Origin: Marinobacter sp. F4218
Lineage (GTDB): Bacteria > Pseudomonadota > Gammaproteobacteria > Pseudomonadales > Oleiphilaceae
Length of the DNA stretch: 64,000 nucleotides
Assembly: GCF_019443085.1 (NCBI RefSeq)
Contig: NZ_JAHZIL010000003.1
Span: 1,922,001 to 1,986,000 of the forward strand
Reading direction: 5' to 3'
Below the pieces are notes generated by a model. It ran no database searches. It saw only the letters and a program-made list of their open reading frames with translations, and was not told the origin of the DNA. A program made the translations under genes and the position numbers. This document shows, in pieces, positions 32,730-40,798 of the stretch (within the stretch, counting starts at the first letter, position 1; the number at the start of each line of letters is the position of its first letter).

Positions 32730-34133
32730 ATGACGACATTTGAAGGTGCCCTGTTCTGGGGGTTTCTGGTGGTTTACGGCATTGTGATGTATGTGCTGTC
32801 GCCTCGGAGCAAGAACGCGAATTCCTTTTATAAAGGTGCTGACGATCAGGGTAATCCGGTGAGTCAGTGGTCGCTGACGGCGAGTATCTTTATCAGCTGG
32901 ATTTTTGCCAAGTCCGTGACCAACGCCGCCAATCTGGGTGCCGCCTATGGCGTCACCGGGGGCCTGGCCTACGCCAGTTACTGGCTGTCGATTCCGGTGG
33001 CCGGTTACATCATCTATCTGATCCGGACCCAGACCGGGGCCCGGAGTCTGCAGGATTTCCTGACGTCGCGGTTTGGCCGGCTGGCCTCTCTGGCCTTTGC
33101 GGCGGCGATTCTGATCCGGTTGTACAACGAGGTCTGGAGCAACACGGCGGTTGTGGGTGGTTACTTTGGCTTACCCGGCGAATGGGAGTACTACGCGGCG
33201 GCCATGCTTTTCACGGTATTTACCCTCGCCTACAGCCTCAAGGGTGGCTTGCGGTCGTCGATCTTCACCGATGTGATTCAGGCGTTTGTGTTTGTCTTCT
33301 TTGTTGGCGCGGTGTTGTTCCTGATCATTCCTGCCAATGACACGAGTGCCCTTCTGAGCAATGGCGAGTTCAGGTTGGATGCCGGCTTTGACCTGTTGCT
33401 GGTGGCGTTGTTGCAGATGTTCAGTTATCCGTTCCACGATCCGGTCCTGACCGACCGGGGCTTTGTGAACAAGGAAAAGACCATGCTGAAGAGTTTCGTG
33501 GTCGCCGGGCTGCTGGGTTTTGTGGCGGTGTTTATCTTCAGTCTCGTGGGCGTGCATGCCCGTCTCAATGGCATTGACGCCATGGGCAACGCTCCGGCGG
33601 CGGTTGGCCAGTCCCTTGGTCTGGCGGCGCTGTTCTTCATGAGCGTGGTGATGATGACCTCGGCCGGTTCGACCCTGGACTCCACTTTCACCTCGTTGGC
33701 CAAATCCCTGGCGGTGGACCTGCCGCGGCTGGCCAGACGGGCAAAGAACCGTCTACCCAGTATCCGGGTGGGTGCGGTGGTCATGGTGATCTTTGCCATT
33801 GCCGGCAATCTGCCAATGTTTGCCGGCACCGATATCCTCAAGGCGACCACCATTTCCGGCACCATGGTGATGGGGCTGGCGCCGGTGTTCCTGTTCTATG
33901 GCTTCACCCGCTGGTCGCCCTGGAGCTTCCATCTGAGTTTCTGGACCGGCCTGGGGCTTGGTGTGCTGCTCGCGACCGGTCTGATTCCGGACAGCTGGGC
34001 CATCGGTGATGGCAAGTACGCCATGCTGCTCGGGGTAAACGCCTATGGCTTCCTGATCTGCTCTTTCGGGTTCTTCGTGCCGCTCGCGCTGCGCCGTCTG
34101 GCTGGTCGCTCTTTGGCGGCCGGGGAGGCCTGA
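32730..34133 (+). CDS. Sodium:solute symporter (SSS family)
   Basis: A 467-residue protein with about 12-13 membrane helices. N-terminal SSS features include YVLSPRSKNANSFYKG and SLTASIFISWIFAKSVTNAANLGAAYG (first Na+-site helix), then SLKGGLRSSIFTDVIQAFVFV and SAGSTLDSTFTSLAKSLAVDL. The transported solute cannot be named. It lies 9 bases upstream of the metallophosphoesterase-like gene and downstream of the radical SAM gene, so it probably imports or exports the substrate or product of this cluster. Start 32730 is the first ATG; the ribosome site is weak. Confidence 0.85.
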   Translation: MTTFEGALFWGFLVVYGIVMYVLSPRSKNANSFYKGADDQGNPVSQWSLTASIFISWIFAKSVTNAANLGAAYGVTGGLAYASYWLSIPVAGYIIYLIRTQTGARSLQDFLTSRFGRLASLAFAAAILIRLYNEVWSNTAVVGGYFGLPGEWEYYAAAMLFTVFTLAYSLKGGLRSSIFTDVIQAFVFVFFVGAVLFLIIPANDTSALLSNGEFRLDAGFDLLLVALLQMFSYPFHDPVLTDRGFVNKEKTMLKSFVVAGLLGFVAVFIFSLVGVHARLNGIDAMGNAPAAVGQSLGLAALFFMSVVMMTSAGSTLDSTFTSLAKSLAVDLPRLARRAKNRLPSIRVGAVVMVIFAIAGNLPMFAGTDILKATTISGTMVMGLAPVFLFYGFTRWSPWSFHLSFWTGLGLGVLLATGLIPDSWAIGDGKYAMLLGVNAYGFLICSFGFFVPLALRRLAGRSLAAGEA

Positions 34134-34142
34134 GGTGGTGTC

Positions 34143-35093
34143 ATGAGTGCAGGCCGGAGTTGTCCGCTAGCCTACCGTTATCGTCCCGACGCCCTGTGTG
34201 AACAGGCTACGCCTGTGTCTGAGGACGTGCTCTACATCGTCGGCGGACTTTACGGCAATCCCTATGCCCTGGACGAAATCGAGCGGATGGTCGCTGCCGA
34301 GGAGCGCCTTGGGCATCGGGTCCGGCTGGTATTCAACGGTGACTTCAACTGGTTCAACGCCCGTGATGACCTGTTTCGCGACATCAATACGCGGGTCCTC
34401 GAACATACCGTCAGTCTGGGCAATGTTGAATACGAGCTTGCCAACCCGAGTGCTGAAGCTGGCTGCGGCTGTGCCTACCCCGATTTTGTGGATCAGGGAG
34501 TGGTTGAACGTTCGAATCGGATCATGGTTCGGCTTCAGGGGGTGGCTGACCGCCACCCTGATCTCCAGAACCGGCTGTCACTGCTCCCCCGATACCTGTG
34601 TCTGATATTTGGAGGCCTAAAGATTCTGGTTCTGCACGGCGATCCGGAATCCCTGGCCGGCTGGGGGCTGGCCCACGAGTCCTTTAGTGCAGCTAATGAA
34701 TTGGTGGTGCAGGAGTGGCTGCGTGCCACCGGTGCCGATGTCATTGCCTGCACTCACACCTGCCTGCCCGTGCTCTGGTCGGGGCGGGTTCAGGGCCGGG
34801 TGCGCACAGTGGTCAATAACGGCTCGGCGGGCATGGGTAACCTGCGGGAGGATCCCCGGGGCCTGATTACGCGGATTGGTCTTTCCCGCCCCCCGATCGA
34901 GGCCGTGGCAGGCTGTGAGCAGCCGGGCGCTCTTGTCTCCCTGCTGCCCGTAGCCTTTGATGCCCAAGCCTGGCTGGAGCGGTTCGACGATCTCTGGCCA
35001 GCGGGCTCGGATGCTGCGGAATCCTATCGACAGCGAATTCTCGCGGGCACTTCCCTGGATCCCGGTGAGATGGTTTTTCCTTCCGTTTCCTAA
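34143..35093 (+). CDS. Aberrant metallophosphoesterase-like protein
   Basis: A 316-residue protein with a calcineurin-like layout: VLYIVGGLYGNPYALDEI (~residue 30), VRLVFNGDFNWFN (GD motif, ~60), KILVLHGDPESLAGWG (~165) and DVIACTHTCLPVLWSG (~200). The D-x-H of the first block is replaced by G-L-Y, and the terminal G-H-x-H is replaced by a C-T-H-T-C segment, so the dinuclear metal site must differ or be lost. A GCGCA-type Cys cluster (~106-110) adds thiols. Last gene of the probable VTT-flavoprotein/radical SAM/symporter unit. Confidence 0.68.
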   Translation: MSAGRSCPLAYRYRPDALCEQATPVSEDVLYIVGGLYGNPYALDEIERMVAAEERLGHRVRLVFNGDFNWFNARDDLFRDINTRVLEHTVSLGNVEYELANPSAEAGCGCAYPDFVDQGVVERSNRIMVRLQGVADRHPDLQNRLSLLPRYLCLIFGGLKILVLHGDPESLAGWGLAHESFSAANELVVQEWLRATGADVIACTHTCLPVLWSGRVQGRVRTVVNNGSAGMGNLREDPRGLITRIGLSRPPIEAVAGCEQPGALVSLLPVAFDAQAWLERFDDLWPAGSDAAESYRQRILAGTSLDPGEMVFPSVS

Positions 35094-35180
35094 CCATTTT
35101 GTCACTGGCGAATGCCTCAATCCGGTCTATTCTGAAAGAACGAGTCGGGGCCCGCTTCAGGGGTGCCGAGGAAAGCTGAC

Positions 35181-35210
35181 TTGAATTATATTTTGTGGTC
35201 TATATAATTC
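35181..35210 (+). promoter_or_regulatory. Palindromic promoter of the ectoine operon
   Basis: -35 TTGAAT (35181-35186) and -10 TATAAT (35203-35208) are 16 bases apart. GAATTATA (35183-35190) and TATAATTC (35203-35210) are perfect inverted 8-mers covering the two elements, so a dimeric regulator could bind over both. Located 34 bases before ectA. Confidence 0.75.
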
Positions 35211-35243
35211 AGCACTAACTTTTTGAGGCGAATTGATCACGTT

Positions 35244-35759
35244 ATGACATCTGAAGGATCGAATACCACCGCCATCTCGCTTCGCACACCGGTGAAGGAT
35301 GATGGCTACAGGCTCCACCAGCTGGTGGCAGAGTGCCCGCCGCTGGACCCCAACTCGATTTACTGCAATCTCTTGCAGTGCAGCCACTTTGCCGAGACCG
35401 GCGTGGCCGCGGAGAAGGAAGGCGATCTGGTCGGCTTTATCTCCGGATACATCCCTCCCCAACAGCCCGAGACCGTGTTTGTCTGGCAGGTGGCCGTTCA
35501 CGAGAAAGGTCGTGGACAGGGCCTGGCCAAGCGGATGCTGAAAGAGATCGTTGCTCGTGATGCGTGCAAAGACGTCACGCACATGGAGACGACGATCACG
35601 GCTGACAACGAGGCCTCATGGGCATTGTTCCGCTCATTCGCCCGTGATATGGGAGCCGAGCTCACCTACCACGAGCACTTCGAGAAAGAGACCCACTTTG
35701 GTGGGCAGCATGATTCCGAATTTCTGCTGCGCATTGGGCCCTTCACGAAGCCTGTCTGA
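35244..35759 (+). CDS. ectA: L-2,4-diaminobutyrate N-gamma-acetyltransferase
   Basis: A 171-residue GNAT acetyltransferase matching EctA: LRTPVKDDGYRLHQLVAECPPLDPNSIYCNLLQCSHF at the N-terminus, WQVAVHEKGRGQGLAKRML (acetyl-CoA loop, ~95) and the C-terminal YHEHFEKETHFGGQHDSEFLLRI. It acetylates diaminobutyrate to N-gamma-acetyl-diaminobutyrate, the second ectoine step. ATG 35244 is taken; a TTG at 35223 overlaps a GAGG sequence and is less likely. 196 bases separate it from ectB, an unusually long gap. Confidence 0.93.
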   Translation: MTSEGSNTTAISLRTPVKDDGYRLHQLVAECPPLDPNSIYCNLLQCSHFAETGVAAEKEGDLVGFISGYIPPQQPETVFVWQVAVHEKGRGQGLAKRMLKEIVARDACKDVTHMETTITADNEASWALFRSFARDMGAELTYHEHFEKETHFGGQHDSEFLLRIGPFTKPV

Positions 35760-35955
35760 GAGCCCCGGTCCACGCCGGTGACCGCCGGCCGTGAACGACT
35801 GTGAGACTGTGTTTTGGACTAGCCGGCAGACCACTGAGGTAGGTCTGCCATCAGGCTTTAACCAACGCACGGCGGGCTTATCGCGACCGACTCTGCATTA
35901 CCCGATAGGCCCCCCGCGCATCTACCTCGAACCTGACATGCTAAGAGGCAAGACA

Positions 35956-37224
35956 ATGGAAATTTTCAAGTCAACTGAATCCGAAGTACGTGTTTATAGC
36001 CGTGCGTTTCCGGTCATTTTCAATCGCGCGAAGAACGCGCACCTGTACACCGAAGACGGCAAGGAATACCTGGATTTCCTGGCCGGTGCCGGTTCCCTGA
36101 ACTATGGCCACAACAACGATATCCTGAAGAAAGCCCTGCTTGAGTACATCGAGGATGATGGCGTGAGCCAGGGACTCGACATGTTTACCACGGCCAAGCA
36201 TGACTTCATGGAATCGTACAAGAAGCACATCCTTGATCCGCGAGGCCTGGACTACAAGATGCAGTTCACTGGCCCGACCGGTACCAACTGCGTTGAAGCT
36301 GCCCTGAAGCTGGCCCGCAAGGTCAAGGGCCGCAGCGGTATCATCTCCTTCACCAACGGTTTTCACGGTGTAACCATGGGCGCCGTGGCCACTACCGGCA
36401 ACAAGCATCACCGCGGTGGTGTCGGTACGCCACTGGGTAACGTTGATTTCATGTTCTACGACGGCTACCTCGGGGACGATGTGGACACCCTTGCCATCAT
36501 GGACAAGCTGCTGAGCGATGGCTCGTCCGGCTTTGAATTGCCGGCGGCGGTGATCGTTGAGGCTGTGCAGGGCGAAGGTGGTCTGAACGCCTGTCGCGCA
36601 GAATGGCTGAAGGGTCTTTCCGAGCTGTGCAAGAAGCACGACATCCTGTTGATTCTGGATGATATCCAAGCCGGTAACGGCCGCACCGGTGAGTTCTTCA
36701 GCTTTGAGTTCGCGGGCATCAAGCCCGATATCGTGACCGTGTCCAAGTCCCTCAGTGGGTATGGCCTGCCGATGGCGCTGGTACTGTTCAAGCCGGAGCT
36801 GGACGTCTGGGATCCGGGCGAGCACAACGGTACCTTCCGTGGCAACAACATGGCCTTCATCACCGCGCGCACGGCTGTCGAGACCTACTGGAAAGACGAC
36901 GCCTTCGCCAATGAGGTGAAAGCCAAGACCAAGGTGCTGGGCGATGCCCTGCAGGTAATTTGCGACAGGTATCCCGGCCAGTTCAAAATGAAAGGTCGTG
37001 GTCTGATGCGCGGTATCGAAGCCAAGAACGCCGATCTGACCGGTCCGATCACCAAGCGCGCGTTCGAGCGTGGCTTGATCATTGAGACCAGTGGTCCGAA
37101 CGACGAGGTCATCAAGTGCCTGATGCCGCTTACCACCAGTGAGGATGACCTGAAGAAGGGCGCCGCGCTGCTGGGTGAAAGCGTCGACGAGATCATGCAG
37201 GAAGGGGTCAGCGAGGCATCCTGA
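35956..37224 (+). CDS. ectB: L-2,4-diaminobutyrate transaminase
   Basis: A 422-residue class III PLP aminotransferase with typical EctB features: [25 protein letters not shown] start, [41 protein letters not shown] and the PLP-lysine segment [15 protein letters not shown]. It converts aspartate semialdehyde to diaminobutyrate. AGAGG precedes the ATG at 35956; longer frames upstream are not conserved. Followed after 51 bases by aspartokinase; the usual ectC is absent between them. Confidence 0.95.
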   Translation: MEIFKSTESEVRVYSRAFPVIFNRAKNAHLYTEDGKEYLDFLAGAGSLNYGHNNDILKKALLEYIEDDGVSQGLDMFTTAKHDFMESYKKHILDPRGLDYKMQFTGPTGTNCVEAALKLARKVKGRSGIISFTNGFHGVTMGAVATTGNKHHRGGVGTPLGNVDFMFYDGYLGDDVDTLAIMDKLLSDGSSGFELPAAVIVEAVQGEGGLNACRAEWLKGLSELCKKHDILLILDDIQAGNGRTGEFFSFEFAGIKPDIVTVSKSLSGYGLPMALVLFKPELDVWDPGEHNGTFRGNNMAFITARTAVETYWKDDAFANEVKAKTKVLGDALQVICDRYPGQFKMKGRGLMRGIEAKNADLTGPITKRAFERGLIIETSGPNDEVIKCLMPLTTSEDDLKKGAALLGESVDEIMQEGVSEAS

Positions 37225-37275
37225 GATGTTTCATGGCTAAGCACATTCATTCTGCAGGATAGCGAAGGCAAACCT

Positions 37276-38727
37276 ATGACTACTCAACAACATACCGTCG
37301 AAAAAATTGGCGGTACCTCGATGAGCAACTACGAGGCCGTCCGCGATAACATCATTATCGGTAATCGTGAAAAGGACGACCTGTACCAGCGTATCTTCGT
37401 GGTTTCGGCCTACGGTGGCGTTACCAACGAATTGCTGGAACACAAGAAAACCGGCGAGCCGGGCGTTTACGCCCTGTTTGCCGACGCCGAGTCGGACTGG
37501 GCCTGGGGGGATGACCTCACCAAGCTGGTCAAATTTCTGACCGACATCAATGGCGAGCTGTTCCAAGACCCGATGCTCAAGCAGCAGGCCGACCAGTTCA
37601 TCACCGACCGCATTGAAGGGGTCCGGGGCTGTCTGATCGATCTCCAGCGCCTGTGCTCCTACGGTCAGTTCCAGCTCGAGGAGCACCTGCTGACGGTTCG
37701 TGAAATGCTGGCCGGGATTGGTGAAGCCCACAGTGCGTTCAACACCGCCCTGAAGCTTCAGCAGGAAGGCATCAATGCCCGTTTTGTCGATCTGACCGGC
37801 TGGCGGGATGCGGAACTGCTGCCGCTGGATGAAAAGCTCAAGCAGGCGTTCGATGCGGTCGACCTGACCCGGGAGCTGCCGATCGTTACCGGTTACGCGC
37901 AATGCAAGGAAGGTCTGATGCGCACCTTCGACCGGGGCTACAGCGAAATGACCTTCAGCCGGGTGGCGGTGATCACCGAAGCCCGTGAGGCCATCATCCA
38001 CAAGGAATACCACCTGAGTTCCGCCGACCCCAACATCGTCGGTGCTGACAAGGTGGTTCCGCTGGGTCGCACCAACTACGACGTGGCGGACCAGCTTGCC
38101 AACCTCGGGATGGAAGCCATCCACCCCCGTGCGGGCAAGGGCATGCGCCAGAACGAAATCCCGTTGCGGGTAATGAACACCTTCGAGCCGGAGCACACCG
38201 GGACACTGATCACCGGTGATTACGTCAGCGAGACTCCGCAGGTCGAAATCATTGCCGGTGCGAAGGGCGTGTTTGCCATCGAAGTGTTTGATCAGGACAT
38301 GCAGGGCGAGCCCGGTTCCGACCGCCGCATCCTGGATGTACTGGGTCGCTTCAAGGTGCGCTTCATGGCCAAGGACACCAATGCCAATACCATCACCCAC
38401 TACGTGGACAGCACGCTCAAGCACGTGAAGCGGGTGGTGCGGGCACTCAAGGAAGAATTCCCCAACGCTGAGCTCAGTACACGGAAGGTATCGTTGGTTT
38501 CGGCGATTGGCAGCGACATGAAGGTGCCGGGCATTCTCGCCCGATCCGTGAATTCGCTGACGGATAACGAAATCAGTGTGCTGGCTATCCACCAGTGTAT
38601 GCGTCAGGTGGACATCCAGTTTGTGGTAGACGAGGACCATTACGAGAAGGCCATCGCAGCCCTCCACGGTGCCCTGATTGAGCCACACAACCACGAGTAC
38701 GCTATCGTGGCGGCCTCGATCGAGTAA
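37276..38727 (+). CDS. ask: Ectoine-type aspartate kinase (Ask_Ect)
   Basis: A 483-residue aspartokinase of the ectoine-operon subclass: VEKIGGTSMSNYEAVRDNIIIGNR N-terminus, IFVVSAYGGVTNELLEHK, FDRGYSEMTFSRVAVITEAREAIIHKEYHLSSADPNIVGADKVVPLGRTNYDVADQLANLGMEAIHPRA, and tandem ACT domains at the C-terminus (~330-480). It supplies aspartyl phosphate for ectoine synthesis, and this class is thought to avoid lysine/threonine feedback control. Third gene of the ectA-ectB-ask unit. Confidence 0.93.
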   Translation: MTTQQHTVEKIGGTSMSNYEAVRDNIIIGNREKDDLYQRIFVVSAYGGVTNELLEHKKTGEPGVYALFADAESDWAWGDDLTKLVKFLTDINGELFQDPMLKQQADQFITDRIEGVRGCLIDLQRLCSYGQFQLEEHLLTVREMLAGIGEAHSAFNTALKLQQEGINARFVDLTGWRDAELLPLDEKLKQAFDAVDLTRELPIVTGYAQCKEGLMRTFDRGYSEMTFSRVAVITEAREAIIHKEYHLSSADPNIVGADKVVPLGRTNYDVADQLANLGMEAIHPRAGKGMRQNEIPLRVMNTFEPEHTGTLITGDYVSETPQVEIIAGAKGVFAIEVFDQDMQGEPGSDRRILDVLGRFKVRFMAKDTNANTITHYVDSTLKHVKRVVRALKEEFPNAELSTRKVSLVSAIGSDMKVPGILARSVNSLTDNEISVLAIHQCMRQVDIQFVVDEDHYEKAIAALHGALIEPHNHEYAIVAASIE

Positions 38728-38731
38728 CGGA

Positions 38732-38852
38732 TTACCCGCAGCGGAAACCGGTCGCTTCTTCTGCGGGTAATGGAGGTTGTCTTGCCTCCAGATCGGGGTG
38801 CCCGGCTGTACGACCTGCGTTCGCAGGTTTTCAGGTCGGGCACCGTCCGATC
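38732..38852 (+). other. Run of hairpins after the ectoine operon
   Basis: Three structures follow one another: TTACCCGCAG/CTGCGGGTAA (38732-38741 with 38761-38770), GGAGG/CCTCC (38772-38776 with 38785-38789), and a long interrupted stem GATCGG-GGTGCCCG/CGGGCACC-gt-CCGATC (38791-38804 with 38837-38852). Inside the last, ACCTGCG/CGCAGGT and CGACCTG/CAGGTCG compete for the same bases. It may be a terminator, attenuator or structured RNA; the remaining bases to 38979 show no gene. Confidence 0.6.
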
Positions 38853-38979
38853 CCTTCTGCGGACCGCCTGCTAACCTGCGATTTCCCGCCCTTACCCGCT
38901 GCCCGGAAGCTCACCGACGGTAAATCCATCGGCGACTGACCAACGTATTCTCTTTAAATTTCCGACCGGTACCATAGCC

Positions 38980-39978
38980 ATGCGTAAAACGGATAGGCTG
39001 GGACCGTCTCCGACCACGCCCAACGATGGCGAAAGGGATTCCCTGGTTGGGCTGTACTTCAGGGATGCGTCCCGGTATGAGCTCCTGACTGAGGCGGCAG
39101 AACGCCGTCTCTCCCGCAAGCTGACACGCTGTTACCGCATCATCAGCACCGAATTGGCGCTGCCGGCAGACACGCCACAGACGTTTCGGGAAGTGATCGG
39201 CAGCCTGGGGGATGCCTGTGCCTTTTCAGCGCGATGTCGCCGGGCCTTCCATCTGGCGACGGCCTGCCGTCGCAAGCTGATCCAGAGCAACCTGCGTCTG
39301 GCCGTCCACATTGCACGTCGCTATGGCCAGCATGGTATTCCCATGTCAGACCTGATCCAGGATGCGAACATCGGTCTGATCAAGGCGGCTGAGCGTTTTG
39401 ATCCGGGCAAGGGCTTCCGGTTTTCGACCTACGCATACTGGTGGATCAGCGAAGAGGTGAAGCGCTGTCTGCAGCGCGGAACCCGCCTGGTGCATACCCC
39501 GGAGAACGTGGTTGACGAAATTCGTCAGTTGCACCGGGTGTCGCTGGGTATGCACCAGACGCTGGGCCGGACGCCTTCCCAGGCGGAACTGGCCAGGGAG
39601 ATGGAGGCATCTCCATCGCGGATCGGCGAGCTGCGTGCGCTCGCGCTGCGAGAGGTATCCACCGACGTTCCGCTGGTCGACGACGGGTCTGTAACCCTGG
39701 GCGATAGCCTTGAGGCCGGGGAGCAGCTCGCGCCGGATCACCCGATGTCCCAACGGGACCGTAGCCGGACCCTGACTGCCATGTTGGGGGAGCTTACCGA
39801 TCGCGAGCAGGCCATATTGTCACGGCGCTATGGCCTTGGACTGCCCGAGCCCGAGACGCTGCAGGCCATCTCCGACGACCTTGGTATCAGCCGGGAACGG
39901 GTCCGCCAGATCGAAAAAATGGCGGTGAAGAAGCTGCAGAGTCGATTCAATAATCCCGAGGACGTGTTCGGAGCCTGA
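38980..39978 (+). CDS. Divergent RpoS/RpoD-like sigma-70 factor
   Basis: A 332-residue sigma factor with regions 1.2 (VGLYFRDASRYELLT), 2 (RRKLIQSNLRLAVHIARRYGQHGIPMSDLIQDANIGLIKAAERFDPGKGFRFSTYAYWWISEEVKRCLQRG), 3 and 4 (ISRERVRQIEKMAVKKL). RpoS-like in length but with an insert of about 45 residues before region 2. In region 2.4 the RpoD/RpoS WWIRQ-type sequence reads WWISEEVKRC, so -10 recognition is likely altered. Position beside the ectoine operon hints at osmotic or general stress, which is inference only. Confidence 0.85.
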   Translation: MRKTDRLGPSPTTPNDGERDSLVGLYFRDASRYELLTEAAERRLSRKLTRCYRIISTELALPADTPQTFREVIGSLGDACAFSARCRRAFHLATACRRKLIQSNLRLAVHIARRYGQHGIPMSDLIQDANIGLIKAAERFDPGKGFRFSTYAYWWISEEVKRCLQRGTRLVHTPENVVDEIRQLHRVSLGMHQTLGRTPSQAELAREMEASPSRIGELRALALREVSTDVPLVDDGSVTLGDSLEAGEQLAPDHPMSQRDRSRTLTAMLGELTDREQAILSRRYGLGLPEPETLQAISDDLGISRERVRQIEKMAVKKLQSRFNNPEDVFGA

Positions 39979-39983
39979 GCCGG

Positions 39984-40439
39984 TCAGGCTCCTTGGAAGA
40001 AGACGTACCAGATGCCTATCGCTACCTGGCAGAGCACCACCACGAAGGTGAGAATCAGGCGCAGTCGCAGGTACCAGTCCGGCCAGTAGATCTTCATCCA
40101 GCGTGCATCAACCAGGTACAGGGCGATGTATGCGACGGTGTAGAGCAGAATCCGTCCGGGCGTCGACAGCAACAGCCCGACGCCCGCCACGATAAAGAAC
40201 AGCTGGCTGAATACCATGGTAACGAGTGGAGATTGGGGGTAGCAGCAATCGTCCAGCTGCATGGAGATGGGCCAGTACACACCCGCCATGAACGCCAGGA
40301 TCCCCGCACTGTACAAATAAAACCAGGAAACGGCGGCGACGCTGTACTGCGGCATCACGAACACAGTCACCACCGCGGCGAGGAATGGCAGCAGGCCGGC
40401 GACGCCAAACACCATGGCCAATCGGGCGACGGCAATCAC
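39984..40439 (-). CDS. DUF3429-family membrane protein
   Basis: A 151-residue inner-membrane protein with four or five hydrophobic segments beginning RLAMVFGVAGLLPFLAAVV; the following YLYSAGILAFMAGVYW segment is typical of DUF3429. No function is known. Its start overlaps the stop of the DUF6482-like gene by 4 bases, so the two are cotranscribed. Convergent with the sigma factor gene, 5 bases apart. Confidence 0.82.
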   Translation of the reverse strand: MIAVARLAMVFGVAGLLPFLAAVVTVFVMPQYSVAAVSWFYLYSAGILAFMAGVYWPISMQLDDCCYPQSPLVTMVFSQLFFIVAGVGLLLSTPGRILLYTVAYIALYLVDARWMKIYWPDWYLRLRLILTFVVVLCQVAIGIWYVFFQGA

Positions 40440-40741
40440 GTTTTTTCCCTCTGGACCCGTATACGCATGGGCTCTATGTCGGCAGGCTCCATACCCACCA
40501 TCTCGTGGTAGGCAGACGGGTGTACGACCTGGGTTTCGCGAACCTGAAACCCGGCGAGGGTGTCCTGGATCTGCCAGGCGCTTCGGAAGAGGCTGGTGAC
40601 GCCGTCCTTGTCAGACAGCAACAGGAGGCGACCATCCAGCGTGAGCCGAGCCATGTAGTGCTGGCCTTCCAGGGAGATGATTTCCAGCAGTTCGATGACC
40701 GGACCTTTGCTGTTACGCAGTTCTTCCAGGGTGATTCTCAC
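40436..40741 (-). CDS. DUF6482-like small protein
   Basis: A 101-residue soluble protein with the pattern IELLEIISLEGQHYMARLTLDGRLLLLSDKDG followed by HPSAYHEMVG. This matches my recollection of DUF6482 proteins of pseudomonads and halomonads; function unknown. Coupled by a 4-base overlap to the DUF3429 gene. Confidence 0.7.
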   Translation of the reverse strand: MRITLEELRNSKGPVIELLEIISLEGQHYMARLTLDGRLLLLSDKDGVTSLFRSAWQIQDTLAGFQVRETQVVHPSAYHEMVGMEPADIEPMRIRVQREKT

Positions 40742-40798
40742 TGTGAAGCTCCGGAGTTGGTTTTATTGCCAGTGTTACGACTCCGGTACGCAATGAGA

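Noticed and set aside
37237..38694. 485-codon open frame antisense to the aspartokinase gene
   Set aside because: Overlaps a complete, well-conserved gene on the opposite strand, and shows no family signature or ribosome site.
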